Source: Blastomussa wellsi
Lineage: Eukaryota; Cnidaria; Anthozoa; Scleractinia; Plerogyridae
Assembly (NCBI GenBank): GCA_947652115.1
Contig: OX393565.1
Span: 24,952,503 to 25,016,502 of the forward strand
Length of the DNA: 64,000 bases
Direction of reading: 5' to 3'
Made by a program: the position numbers and the translations under genes. Shown one piece after another: positions 11,686 through 22,723 of the stretch (within the stretch, counting starts at the first letter, position 1; every line of letters begins with the position of its first letter). Under the pieces are notes generated by a model that was not told where the DNA came from, did no database searches, and saw only the letters and a program-made list of their open reading frames with translations.

Positions 11686-13065
11686 GCGTCTTTTTGCATG
11701 CAGTAATAAATGCGTGTATCTCTTCTGAAATACTACTGAAGAATTGTGCGAACGACCAGATTTTTATTCTTCTTCGCTCCCTCTCCAAAGCCTAGCTTAC
11801 TTCAAGATTAGGGTTCTCATGTTCTCATGCCAGTAACCCTTGAAGTCTGCACCAGTATTGTGAGTATTAGTCGGAAGGAGTACAGTTTTCCTTTCCAATT
11901 TCTCGAAATTTAAACTCTTTGTTTTCAAAATAAAACTATCGCTGTAAAATTAAGGTTTTGGCTGTTTTTTTGCTATCGTATTAGCGGAGCTCCGGCGGCG
12001 CTAAGGGCCGCAGAGCGGAGCCCCATACCTATAGAAATAGAAGAGCTAAGCGCGCATACAAACTACAAACAGGAGAACCATGCCTTTCATTTCTCATGGT
12101 CAAAATGGCAAGCGGCATGCTCGCGGGTGCGTGCGAAATACGTACGTACCTCCGTACGTCCGTACGTACGACGTCGCCCCAAATATCAATATGGCGGCTC
12201 TGACTCGTCCCCAGTCGGCTCTTATCAGAAAAAGTAACAAGCGCGGGGAATGATGGTTTGAAGGAGGCAGAAAGGGTCAGACGACTGGGAAATCCTGTGT
12301 CGAAAAGTTGGCAAATTAGTCGAAAAGTTGGCACGCGCTGTTTTCACCATTTGTTTCACTCAATACACGTCTGGGTGAAGGTAAATAGCCATTTGAGTGA
12401 ACTGAAATCGTAACAACGTGGCAGAAACTGAAATAATATCGTCTCATTTGATGCAAGGAGACTGAGAGCTGCTCGTCACAACAAGACACAGGAGGTGTCT
12501 AACTCAAGCGCCAGGACATTAGTATTTGGCTTCATTTACGACAATATGTTGCATATCTCAAACATCACCACTATAGCTTATTTTCTGCGTACCGTCGATT
12601 ATCGGCTTGTACGTCTTGTGTATTTTATTTGCCAAGTTGAACCGCTCGGATTATCGCCGGCTATTTTGACAGCTCTTGGAACTGTCTTGGATGATGCACA
12701 AGCAATAATACTGGAAACATGCGAACTTCAAGCAGAGTATCATTAGTATGGCTTCGTATTATTGCGAGGTGTGGATCCCTTAACCTTAATAATGTTTATG
12801 CGCTATCGTTTTGTGAGTCAATAAATTTCTCTCTGCAGGAGTGTAGAAATTACATGATCACGCTGCGAATGCCGCGACGATTTATTCCCGTGTTTTATTC
12901 CCTGAAAAAACTGAGCAGCTCGTTTTCAGAAAAAAATTGGGCCGGAAAAGCTTGCAACTTTTCGGCGATATGTTGAAACATGATTATAGGGAAATGATTC
13001 AAAAGAGTCGAAAATAGATTTGTGATCATTTTTTCCGGATTTTTTTTCTAAATTGAAAGCGCCCC
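11686..13065. other. Spacer between the two CRT-like copies, left part
   Basis: No gene recognised. About 11990-12180 is GC-richer, with GGAGCTCCGGCGGCGCTAAG and GTACGTAC-rich words. At about 12203-12255 there is a copy of the repeat GACTCGTCCCCAGTCG...GCGGGGAATGATGG, also present near 14248-14300 and, inverted, near 5585-5620. The short frames at 12495-12976 match nothing I know. Confidence 0.4.
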
Positions 13066-13290
13066 TAAAAACTCAGTTATCGGTAGTTTGCAAGACACTC
13101 GAGCCTGTCATACATTGCCACAGCGAAGAAAATGTAATAAATGTTTGTTGTGCCCGAAACAGAGTCCCAGTCTGTCGATTTGCGAAGCGTAACGCTCGCA
13201 GTTACGGACCGGGGGTCAGTGTTTTCTGGTGTTTTCGGGTCACCCTGTTTTTGCTCGTGTCCTTCCGTAGATCTTGTCATTTTCGTCGTT
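13066..13290 (+). repeat. Dispersed repeat, copy in the spacer
   Basis: Third copy of the repeat also found at 8113-8300 and 16545-16755. It is more diverged and has small insertions (for example an extra 'gtgttttct' and a GCGAAGAAAATG segment). It continues with about 30 bp not shared with the intronic copies. Confidence 0.7.
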
Positions 13291-13825
13291 CGGCTGCTCA
13301 AAGGATCACCCATGTTTTATAAAACGGATAAATATGTCATCGAAGAGACAAGGAAAAGAAGGATCCGGCGATCGCAACTTTGCAGTTCAATAATATCCTG
13401 GAGTTTTAGACGCGGACAATGTCGACAATGCTATTTTCCCATAATCAACGCATTTTTCCACATAACAAATCCACAAATTCCACAGGCGTACGGTACGGGT
13501 GGCAGGGGGTGCTGCAGCGCCCACACTGATCACGCATGGACAGATTATAATTTGAAGCAAAATCACTGTTGGATCCCTTGAGCCCACCATCCTTCTGGTC
13601 GGCGCCAGAGATCGAGACCTCTGACTTAATACCTCTGACCGCCCCCAAGATGTGAACATGCGCAGAGTACTGGTTCTGTAAATTTCATCCAATCAGATTG
13701 TTTGTTCCTGGTAACGCGAAACGCGCATTTGATCATGTTCACATGAAAATCCTCTTCCCCGGTGTGTGTACGAAAGATTTCTCCAATGGGGTGCCCTGTT
13801 TTCTGGGACAAGGTTCTTGTAGGTT

Positions 13826-14190
13826 CCCTCACTAGCCACTGACAATGAAGCCCCTGTGTTGGCCACCAACACTCAGCTGTACTTTGTATGGTGAGGGGCG
13901 TTTACTGCGAAGGGTAAACAGAGAACATGCGCCCACACCCTGTTCTCTCTCCATTGCTTCCTCTCCTCCCTCTAGGAGATGGGTAGCCTTGGCAGTGTCC
14001 GACTTCTTATCATTACTGCAGTTTCCCTTTCTATCTGACTTGGCACAGTACACTCGAGGTAGGTCACCTAACTTTCCACAAGCATAACATTTCGCATCCT
14101 TAAAATGACAGCTCTTGGGATAGTGATTACCACCACAACGATAACAATTTATTTCGCCACCCCAAGAATCGACTTTGTTGAGCGCAGTAT
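13826..14190 (-). pseudogene. Retrotransposon gag-pol fragment (zinc knuckles, start of protease)
   Basis: Read on the minus strand from about 14145, the sequence encodes two adjacent Cys/His knuckles, CYRCGGNHYPKSC and CYACGKLGDLPRVYC. They resemble the nucleocapsid end of Ty3/Gypsy-type retrotransposons, although the second lacks its usual His. About 70 residues further on comes PYKVQLSVGGQHRGF, which resembles the segment just before the catalytic motif of a retropepsin. The frame then ends in a stop before any Asp-Thr-Gly. No LTRs, reverse transcriptase or integrase are visible, so this is a short decayed fragment. Confidence 0.55.
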
Positions 14191-14749
14191 CCCCTTTCTG
14201 TTACGTGACGACTTTACTAGTCCCAGGACTCCAAACGAGTCTGACCTGACTCGTCCCCAGTCGTCTCTTATTAGAAGAATAACAGGAGCGGGGAATGATG
14301 GGAAGGAGGCAACAAAGGATTAGATCGCGTCGTTATTTTCTCATAGGAGACGACTGGTTACGAGTCAAGAGGCAGACAGTTCGGTACACAAACAAACGCC
14401 CATTCGCCCATTGCAATGCGTGCAAACTCGTCTGGTCCATAAACCCCCACCTTACCCCCGCAAGGTAACGACTAATTTATCTCACATGACCAACCTAGTT
14501 CCCAGGGTCCTTTCTCTTCCTCCCGAGATAGGAAAAAAGAGGACTCATGGGAACGAGGTTGTCACATGACTCCGAAATGATGTAACGTCACTAGTTCATT
14601 TGCATGTTATGTTAACATCATTGAAGTGGAAAATTGATTGAAATTTATCCTCACGAGGCGATTTTCAATTTTGTTAACGAATTACTGCACCCGTGAGCAG
14701 TTTTCTTTGCGATTTATAAGGCGTAACTGTGCTGAGGGAAAATTTCTCC

Positions 14750-17700
14750 ATGAAGATCAACAGCTGCGAGTCTTCTATGAGCAGTTCTCCCAGAGAACAT
14801 GATCCTCTCATCAACAACAGCGCACTAACAGGCGATCAAATGGATGACTTGACTAGGGATCATGAAATACAGCTGGAGGGTAGAACTTCGTGTTGTTCTT
14901 TGCGCAGTGTAGCCACCGTGTTGTTTGCTTTTGCAACTGTAACAGGACAAGTCACGCAATACGTCACTCAGCCTTTGTGGGTCGACAGTACGACTAGTAG
15001 CTCACCTCAGAACCAAACGGAAAAATGGAGGCCTTTGTTGGACAGCTATTTTGTGTTATCATTTTCTTCCCTTTCGTTCGTGGTCGTGTTTCGTTCGGTG
15101 TTAGTATGCGGTGAGATCATTTGCCATAATTACGTGGTCACAACTGGCTGGAGGTATCGTCGGCTGCTGATGTCTGTTGGTTTCCTTTATGGTGTTGCTG
15201 CAATGTTTAACGTGTTTTCTAGCAGTGGGAGGAGAACCCCGCCTTATTTACAAGCTATTTTTGGTAACTTTTCCATTCCTATTACCCTGATTTTAAGGTA
15301 AGGGGTTGTAGAAGTTTAATTAAAAGCAACAGCATACCACATTTAAATTTCAATTAACAATTGGTTGCTTTAGTGTGACACACGGGAACATGTATATCAG
15401 CGACAAAATCATTTGTTGTTCACACTGAGCGGACATGTACGTATCTTTGAAAACACGCCAGGTATATTCGCGAGCAATTTTTTTTGGCGATGAGCCTGGG
15501 CACTTGTTTTTGCGGGTGGCCGAAAAGCATTGTCCCCTGAGGGGTCTCCCCTGATTCGCGGTCCCCTACTCCGGACGGGTCCACGGACCATCTTGTGGAC
15601 TGGTCTACGGACTGTCTCTCCGGACCCCGTTTACAGACCACCCCCGAAACAAAATAAAACTCTGAAAAATAATAAAGACTAGCTCGCGTCGGTGAAATAA
15701 CCCGTGTTAGGCTTTGCAAAATTCACAGACTCAACATATATTCATTACACTTTGCCATTTCCTTTACTCCAGCAATGTAAAAACAGAAAGCTTTAATTAT
15801 ATATAAAACATTGAATGAACTTGCCCCAGAATGTCTCCAATGTCTTTTCACTCAACGCCATATTAATGATTATAACTTAAATCTTGAAAGTAAACTTTCG
15901 CTGCCCAAGCCAAATACTAACTACTTGAAATGAAGCTTTTGTTATAGCGGGGCTTGTTTGTGAAATAACTTGAGGATTTAAAAAGCGTTGGTTATATTGG
16001 GCAGTTTAAAAGGGTTATTAAGAAGGTATCTGAGCTACCGGATTCCCACACGGCAATCATGTAAAACAGTTGTAATGAGTTTTAGTTTTTTCAAACTTTT
16101 AGCTCAACTGATGATTCTCCGTGTTTAAATAAAGTTTCACTACTACTACTAGTACTACTACTACTGCCACTACTACTCGAGGGCCTTGCAAACGACCCAT
16201 CAGTAATCACAATGACTGTTTCGATCCTCGACTGTTTCGTTTTCTTCCTCTGCCACCTTGTTTGAGTTGTTTGGCCTATTCTCCCAAGGGTTATCAGCGG
16301 ACATCCCAAATGGAGTAGCGAATACATGGACTGTATGACTATATTTCCTCCTTACAGAAACACATCACTACATTTTTATTCAACTCTTTATACCTGAAGG
16401 GTTTAAGTTAGCTTGAACAGTTTTGAACAGTCAGCCAGTGGAAAGCCTGGGACCAGTTCATGGACACCCCCCACCCCCCCCCCCCCCCAACTGAAAAAAT
16501 CCCAAAATGGCGAAGGGAAAGAAGAAAGCACAAATATTAATACCTAAAAGCTCAGTTATCGGTAGTTTGCAAGGCACTCGAGCCACTCATACATTGTAAT
16601 GATTGTTTATTGTGCCCAAAACGGAGTCCCAGTCTGTCAGTTTGCGAAGCGTAACGCTCGCAATTACGGACCGGGGGTCAGTGTTTTGGGGTCACCCTGT
16701 TTTTGCTTGTGACCTTCCATAGACCTACTGACAGTTTCATTTCTTTCAATTATAATGTCTTGACAGGTTCCTGTTTTTAAAGAAGATTCCCACAGTGCGA
16801 AAGTTTTTATCTGCATGTGCTGTTGTGCTTGGTCTCGTTATTTGTCTAATTCCGATGTTCTCTCCACAAATTGATCCTCAAGGTACAAATCATCTGGGAG
16901 GAGCCACTGGAGTTGGTCGAGTCTTGTGGCCTTTAGCTTTTATGCTTGCATTTGTAAGTACAATTGTAGTTGAAGGTCTATTAAATGCCATTAGAGCAGC
17001 TGTCCAGAAGCTGCTTGACATTCTTTAAAATGCTGGTGGAAATGATTCACAAACATTTCTTAAAATGAGTTGCTCATAAGATCGGACATCATTTTTCTAT
17101 TTTGTGCCATGTGATGCATTTTTGTGTCCAATGACAGCGCATTGCAATTAATCCATGATATATAAACAACTGTTGTCTCCTGCAGCCTCGGATTGTGAGC
17201 TGGGAAGAAGCCTTGTTAAGCACAGTGTGTGCCTATGAGAAGAATTAGTCCATACACTCCTGTACCTTGTGCAATAAAATTATAGAAACAAAAAGTTCAA
17301 ATGTTCTATTAACTATTAAATGTCTCCATTTTTCAAAGGGAATTGGCGCCACTGCTTACATAGTTGAAGAGAAAGTGGTTAAGATGCAGGGGATTTGTCA
17401 CACGTACCAAGCAGGGTTAGTGTCGGTTCTGTTTTGGACGTCATTAGCGCAATTTCTTACTGTTGTGCCTCTGTTTTGGGTGGACATTATTCCTGGATTT
17501 GGATCAACAAATAACATTGATGAATTAATTCAAAAGTAAGTTTATAAGAAACGGTTTTTAAACCTAAAAATTTTCAATACTGAAGGTGAAAATTACCTAG
17601 TGCATGACTGTATGTGCTAACAATCTCGTTCCCAGGGTCCTCTCCTTCCCGTCCCTGGGAACGAGGTTGACATGCTAACCCCATGAGCAACCAACACTGG

Positions 17701-20185
17701 TTACATTTGGCTTTAGGAAAAGCATTGAACATAAAGGTTTGCAACTGGGCGTAAATTTGAGATTTTGTGGCAAAAACGCAGAAAAAGTTCACATGCAGCA
17801 AAGCTTTCGTTAACCAACATTTTAATATACAGTGAGCAAAATAAAAATGTCCTTAATAGCTATAAAGACTCGAGCCTGGGGAATGTTCTTAATACGTTCT
17901 TAAAATTTTGGTTAATTTCAACCTCAATGTTTTTAATATAAAAAAGCTTCTTATAAAAAAAGAGTGATAGGTCTTAAGGAGTGCCAGTCTATATGCTCTC
18001 ATTTCTGATGCAATCTGCACAGCTTTTCCGTTTTCATTCGTGCGTTGTCCTAATATCCCACGTTCTGAAGATGGTGTGAGAAAGCGTGGACGTGAGAAAG
18101 GGGATTGGCGTGAGATAGGGGGTTGACAAGATAGCTTCCATTTGGGTTTAGCTACACAGGGCGTCACAAACCTTGGCGAGACACCTGCTTCATCAACTGT
18201 AGTTGAATTTCTAGGCTTCCTTGTGAGTCTTGTGAGGTTTCTTTTATCAGCTTAATTCACTTTAGAAACAGGTGATTGTCTCATCTACTGTAGCTTTACC
18301 ATTGCCCCGTTAGCCAGGCATATATAAAGTGCAATTTATTAATTTCTCCTAGCTGGGTGTTTGGATTCAAATGTATATTTGGTGGAGCAGGATGTTCATG
18401 GACTCCTGGTGTGCTTGCGTTTTTATTTATTTCTGGTTACATCATGTCAGTCAGTGGTAGTGCACTGCTTCTACGATATTCCGAGGGGGCTACACTGCTT
18501 GCAATTGTTTTGGTAAGTTCAGTGTTGTCAGAGAAGGCCATGGAAGCAAGACTTCTAAAGTACACCTAACCCAAAAATTATTTTTCGCTAAAATAAACCT
18601 TTGGGTCTATTTCTGGGTTGATGTCCCAAACTGATTTACATGCATGTTTACAAAGACTTGATGCGATGTAAACCAGTTTGTGACGTCAACCCAGGAATAG
18701 ACCCACGCCCCTTAAGACTCGGTCATGCCACAAATGATGCACAGTTTTTACGTAACTTTTGAATGCTATAAATAGTCAGCATTTGGTAAAAAGAGAAACG
18801 AAAGATGCCGTGCGTTTCGAACTGGTATAAAGCTTTATTTTAGCGAAAATTAATTTTTGGGGTTAGGTGCGTTAATTTAAGCTAACACTCCTTTCACAAA
18901 TTTGTTTTAATTCTAGTCTCTCAGCACACCTTTGGGATACATGTTTTGGGTGTTTTTTCAAGAGAAACCTTTTCACTGGCATCCTTACTTCCACAAGAGC
19001 TCTTGGCTCAGTGTCACCGCATTAATTATTATGATTCCAGCTGCTTTCATTTACAACACAGGGTGAGTATCTAATACTCAAATGTTTTTAATTACAGCTG
19101 ATAATTCAAGTGTATGTGTGATATATGTCTGTGGTGCAAATTACTGTCATGATCTTACCTTTTACTACCAAGTTACAAGACTAGACGCATCAAGAAAGTT
19201 ACAGGTAATCTGGAAGAGATATTCCTCATCTAATTTTGTTTCTCATTTCACTGAATTGTCTTGCAGGATTCTATCTGATAATGCCACTTAAATGGGGACC
19301 ATTTTAAGGGGTTAAAATCATGTTTAGTCATGTTTTTCCTGTTTAGTCCATGTTTTCCTGCCCTGTTTTAGCCTAACAGATGTTTCAATGAACTAAACAT
19401 AACTATTACTAGATTCTGCTTCAAAAGTTTTGCCCTGTTGACTCCGAGTCGCTCCCGTCAAACTGAGAGACAGCTGGGGGCAAGTCATACCTTAATTTGG
19501 GAGCACAATTTGGTGTCCATAGGGCTTATCACGGTTTTCGATGCCATCTTGACGGATAGGCAAAGCGAAATTGAGAAACACAGTGTTACAGTATGGGAAT
19601 CTTATGGGAAATAACCTTTTTAAAATTGAAGTTTGCACAATTTATGAAACTTTTAATAAATCTAGATTTTAATGAATCTATTTTTTTTTTATTATTTTTA
19701 AAAAAGTTATTCGTTATTCCCCATCAAATTCCCCTACAAACATCTCACTGCGTTGCCTACCCGTCAAGATGGCGTCGAAAACCGCGATAAGGCCTATTAC
19801 AGGGAAAGTACCAAACAGTGGGAGTGATTCTCAGGTAGTATAACTGATTCTCATTAGCCAGGACTTTAAAGGAGCTACGTGACGATTCGTCCTTTTTTTA
19901 ATCCGTTTCAATCTTCCTCATCCTTAACCATCCTTGTTCCTTTTTGGTTTAGTATCAACTATTTGATGTTTTTCTTCCTTAGTAAACTATTATTTTTAGG
20001 TTTCATGCGTTTTAAGGGTAGTTTGGCTCGTCGCAAATAATGACTGCTCAAAATATCAATTTAATGGTTATTCTATGCTGTTTTACAGTGAAAAAATAAG
20101 AACAGTAGATTGTATTTTTTTTTCTTTACATAGAACGCCAGAGAGAGATAGAGAAGGAATCACTCCAACAGATCCTGAAAGATGA
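14750..20185 (+). CDS. CRT-like transporter, copy 2
   Basis: Six exons: 14750-15297, 16767-16953, 17339-17535, 18353-18512, 18917-19062 and 20134-20185. The lengths of exons 2 to 6 (187, 197, 160, 146 and 52 nt) are identical to copy 1. Exon 1 is one codon longer, and the joined product is 429 residues. All splice sites and the stop are intact, so this copy looks functional. It differs from copy 1 mostly in exon 1: MKINSCESS against MSINSESS, TQPLW against TLPLW, FRSVL against FGSVL, MFNVF against MFIVF, AIFGN against AILGN. Several of these put polar or charged residues into predicted helices, which could alter transport. Other changes include GICHTYQAGLV and TPERDREG. AATAAA is at 20283. 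Confidence 0.8.
15779..16180 (+). mobile_element. LINE 3'-end fragment in intron 1 of copy 2
   Basis: With in-frame stops, the translation reads like the C-terminal end of a LINE reverse-transcriptase polyprotein of the jockey/CR1/L2 kind: YKTLNELAPECLQCLF, then LPKPNTNYLK, then SFCYSGACL. The fragment ends in an (ACT)n tail at about 16139-16180. Copy 1 has the empty site at about 7773 (CAGCAATGTA joined through TCGAAGA to CTCGAG). The insertion therefore either followed the duplication or was lost precisely from copy 1. Confidence 0.7.
16139..16180. repeat. (ACT)n microsatellite tail
   Basis: Imperfect ACT repeat at the 3' end of the LINE fragment, as is common for LINE tails. Confidence 0.8.
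16545..16755 (+). repeat. Dispersed repeat, copy in intron 1 of CRT-like copy 2
   Basis: Equivalent of 8113-8300, carried along with the tandem duplication. It sits about 10 to 220 bp before the exon 2 acceptor. Confidence 0.75.
19872..20030 (-). repeat. Dispersed repeat family 'AAACAAGGATGG', copy 1
   Basis: The reverse complement contains the family's core (CCAAAAAGGAACAAGGATGG, then AAGGATGAGGAAGATTGAAA). Related copies are at about 26605-26750, 35322-35560, 47085-47230, 59250-59430 and 61655-61835. This one is in the last intron of CRT-like copy 2 and is absent from copy 1. Confidence 0.6.
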
Positions 20186-20339
20186 TATAGATTAGAGAGA
20201 TTCTGTCAACAAAAAATTGAACTATGTTCACTTTCATAAAAATGTGTATTGAAATAGTATTTATAGAACTCATTCTTAGAACAATAAATTAATTATATGC
20301 ACCTTTTATCCTTGCCACTTCATGCTATCACTGTTTTGC

Positions 20340-22130
20340 TAACGTAATGCGTGGTTCAATTTACCTGTAACCATCCCCCTCCCCCGGGCAACCCCCGGAA
20401 CAAGTCCAGCCCTTTCGGGAATTGTTTTAAGCGGTCTAGATGTTGTCCCGGGGGGTGGGGAGTGGGGCAAATCTAAAGTACTTTCTCGGTGTTCTTCCTA
20501 GTACGCAGGCCTTCCAAGGAAAGAGACATGCGACACGGCCCTGAAAACTGGCGACATGGGGATTTTTAAAAAGCGACAAGTGACATGATTACGCTGCTAA
20601 AATGCGACAGCGACATAATAAACAGTGAAAAACGACGGTGACATTAGAAAGTTGTGCATTTTACCAATAAAGTTACTCAGAATACAGGGAATTGCATTTC
20701 TGGGGGTTGAGATTTTCAAAATTTTCCCGCGGGAACCTAACCCAAAGCCCCGTAGAAGCGTTTAGCCTTCTCCGCTCACAAATTTTTGCCAGCTGAGCAC
20801 CATGAAAGCCGTGTAGCGAAACAGTTTCTCGCAAAACAAAAATGGCGGGTACAGTTACGTACACTTAAAAAAACGACAGCGACATTTGCAGCTGTAGGTT
20901 AGGCGACATCGATCTCCAAAAGCAAGCGACATTGCGACACAGCTACCCCCCTTGGAAGGCCTCAGTACGTACGTCACTTATCGGTTGACACGATTGTGCC
21001 ATACCGCGTGAAGGAAATTGCCTATTTCCAGGGAAAATCTGTAAAAAATTGTAGCCGTCTGGTTAGAGAAGAATAATCTTTTAATTTAAATATGCTTTTG
21101 AAGGTTTTTTTTCTTCCCTTTATCGTTCTGTTCGCTGTTTGTAAGCTCCTTTCCCATTCTTTCGAGGAAGTGGCGAGACGTACGGGTTAGATTTTTCCTT
21201 CAGTTTTCTTTATACATTTATAAAATGTAGTCTTCACGATTTCTTATGCTATATATGTAGTTTCAGTTATTTATGATATATATACAGTCTAGAAAAGCGT
21301 TCAAATTCGTGAGTAGACGTGCAACAATTTCAAGTCGGCCCCATAACTTTATTAAGGGCGGCGTCGCGATAACAAGTGGCTAAGTCGCGAGAAGCCAGGG
21401 ACCTCGTGGTCCCTTTCAGAAAAGTGAAGTTCCTGAAAAGACTTTTTCATGTTATTCTTTTGCTATTTTTACAGAAATCCGTATCTCGATTTTGTACACA
21501 AAATGACGTACTTGTGGTCGACGAGGAGTCCCGGGGGTTGGAAATTGTTTTTTTCTGTGCGCCCGGGGGTGGGGAATAGACCGCAAAATAGTTTTAAAAA
21601 ATGCCAAATGCCCGGGGGGATGGTAACAAGTAGAATTGAACCACGCATAAACTGGTGTATAGACACTCCTAAACGGTTATAACAACTTCTATTAACCTAT
21701 TGTGGAGTAGTTCAGTTCCTAGGTGTCTGCAACAGAAAACAATTCACCAAAGGTAACATACCTGCAGGTGACCAAGAATAACCTCTCAATTACTGACTTC
21801 GTGACGGGTGTCGAGATGTTGAAAGATAAAGAGATAGAAGAAAAATGTTCAATATTTACGAAAAGTGCCTAAGGGCAGGATAAACTATATGAAAGTTTGT
21901 TTTTTGTACTCTGCACGAACGTAGGGTTTTATGACGGATGCATAATAGACAAACAAGAAAATCAAGCGTTTAGCATCTCTTTTCCTGTTGAAGTGTGTTG
22001 TTTCGTCACACACCCATATTGAATGACCAGTTCACCAAAAATCGCCAAAATATATCAAAAATCGTGCGTTGCAAACGTGCATCAATTGAGTTAACGCAAA
22101 GAAACTTTTAGAAAGAGGATCTACTTACAA
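20340..22130. other. Intergenic stretch between CRT-like copy 2 and the Nudix gene
   Basis: No complete gene recognised. It contains a CGACA-rich element (20507-20960) and GC-rich CCCGGGGG words at about 20450 and 21530-21620 that look repeat-derived. A possible isolated minus-strand exon lies just beyond at 22134-22275. Confidence 0.4.
20507..20960. mobile_element. CGACA-rich element with GGCCTTCCAAGG ends
   Basis: The segment starts AGGCCTTCCAAGG and ends CCTTGGAAGGCCT, perfect 13-bp inverted ends. The interior is rich in CGACAGCGACAT words. Related, shorter sequences are at 30858-31015 and, inverted, at about 33870-33960 (both contain GACACGGC- or GTGTCA-type words and the ATGACATGATTAC block). 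This suggests a non-autonomous element family; the superfamily is undetermined. Confidence 0.55.
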
Positions 22131-22133
22131 TAC

Positions 22134-22275
22134 TTTGACTGACTTTCTCCAAACTCTATCTTGACGTCATCGCCAGTGCGTACAAAGGGCGCCCAGTACC
22201 TTACTCTGACTCTCGAAGGCATTTCATGGACCGGTACGGTTAAGAGCGACACTGGCGCTGTCTTGAAGATATCTG
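22134..22275 (-). other. Candidate isolated coding exon, unknown gene
   Basis: On the minus strand a clean splice acceptor (TTTCTGCAG) at 22276 and a strong donor (GTAAGT) just below 22134 bound an open frame of about 46 codons. It reads IFKTAPVSLLTVPVHEMPSR, then VRVRYWAPFVRTGDDVKIEF, then GESQSKY. The composition looks protein-like and the splice sites fit, but I recognise no family and found no convincing neighbouring exon. It could be one exon of a gene whose other exons I missed, a relic, or chance. Confidence 0.3.
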
Positions 22276-22465
22276 CAGAAACCTTTCATAAACTACATAG
22301 TGGCCTCGTCATCAATTGCCCAGACCCAGAGTGACACCAGAACAGAACGAGCACCTGGGGAGTCATGTGTGGCTTTCCTGGGTGCACCCGTTGGGGATAA
22401 ATTCAGATCAATGCTTATCGTGGTCGTGCAGTGTGGCTGGGAGTAGCTAAAAACAGCGGTCGGCC

Positions 22466-22556
22466 CTTCTTCGCAGACGTTGTTAGGGTCGTCACGCAAT
22501 GCTCCTCCCCACTGGAGGAGCATGGCGTGACGACCCTAATAACGGCTGCGAAGGAG
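22466..22556. repeat. Hairpin MITE
   Basis: Near-perfect palindrome. CTTCGCAGACGTTGTTAGGG leads into GTCGTCACGCAATGCTCCTC. After a 5-nt loop this is mirrored by GAGGAGCATGGCGTGACGAC and CCTAATAACGGCTGCGAAGG. It lies about 170 bp upstream of the Nudix start codon, so it may sit in or near that promoter. Confidence 0.65.
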
Positions 22557-22723
22557 ACTAGTGCCGTCAGCCCGAGAAGATCCTGGTAAAGACTGAAAGT
22601 TTGATGGCATTTGCGTCTTTCCAATCGGGTAAAATTTTATATTTTTATCATATTGCATCGGTCAGTTTGAGCCAACTGAAAAAGTTAAGTATTAGTTTTG
22701 GGTATCCCCGTTGTCTGAAGAGA

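Larger units (their letters stand above)
14340..20340 (+). repeat. Tandem duplication, copy 2 (CRT-like gene block)
   Basis: Second copy of the block at about 5585-11685, in the same orientation. It has lineage-specific changes: a GTTCCCAGG-type hairpin insertion in the 5' flank (about 14503-14567), a LINE fragment in intron 1 (15779-16180), a poly-C run at about 16466-16489, and reshuffled sequence in intron 5. Confidence 0.85.

Noticed and set aside
13141..13581. 146-codon plus-strand frame in the spacer
   Set aside because: Starts inside the dispersed repeat shared with the introns; composition and similarity give no sign of a protein.
22293..22624. Minus-strand coding exons upstream of the Nudix gene
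   Set aside because: The frames overlap the hairpin MITE and have no recognisable domain.
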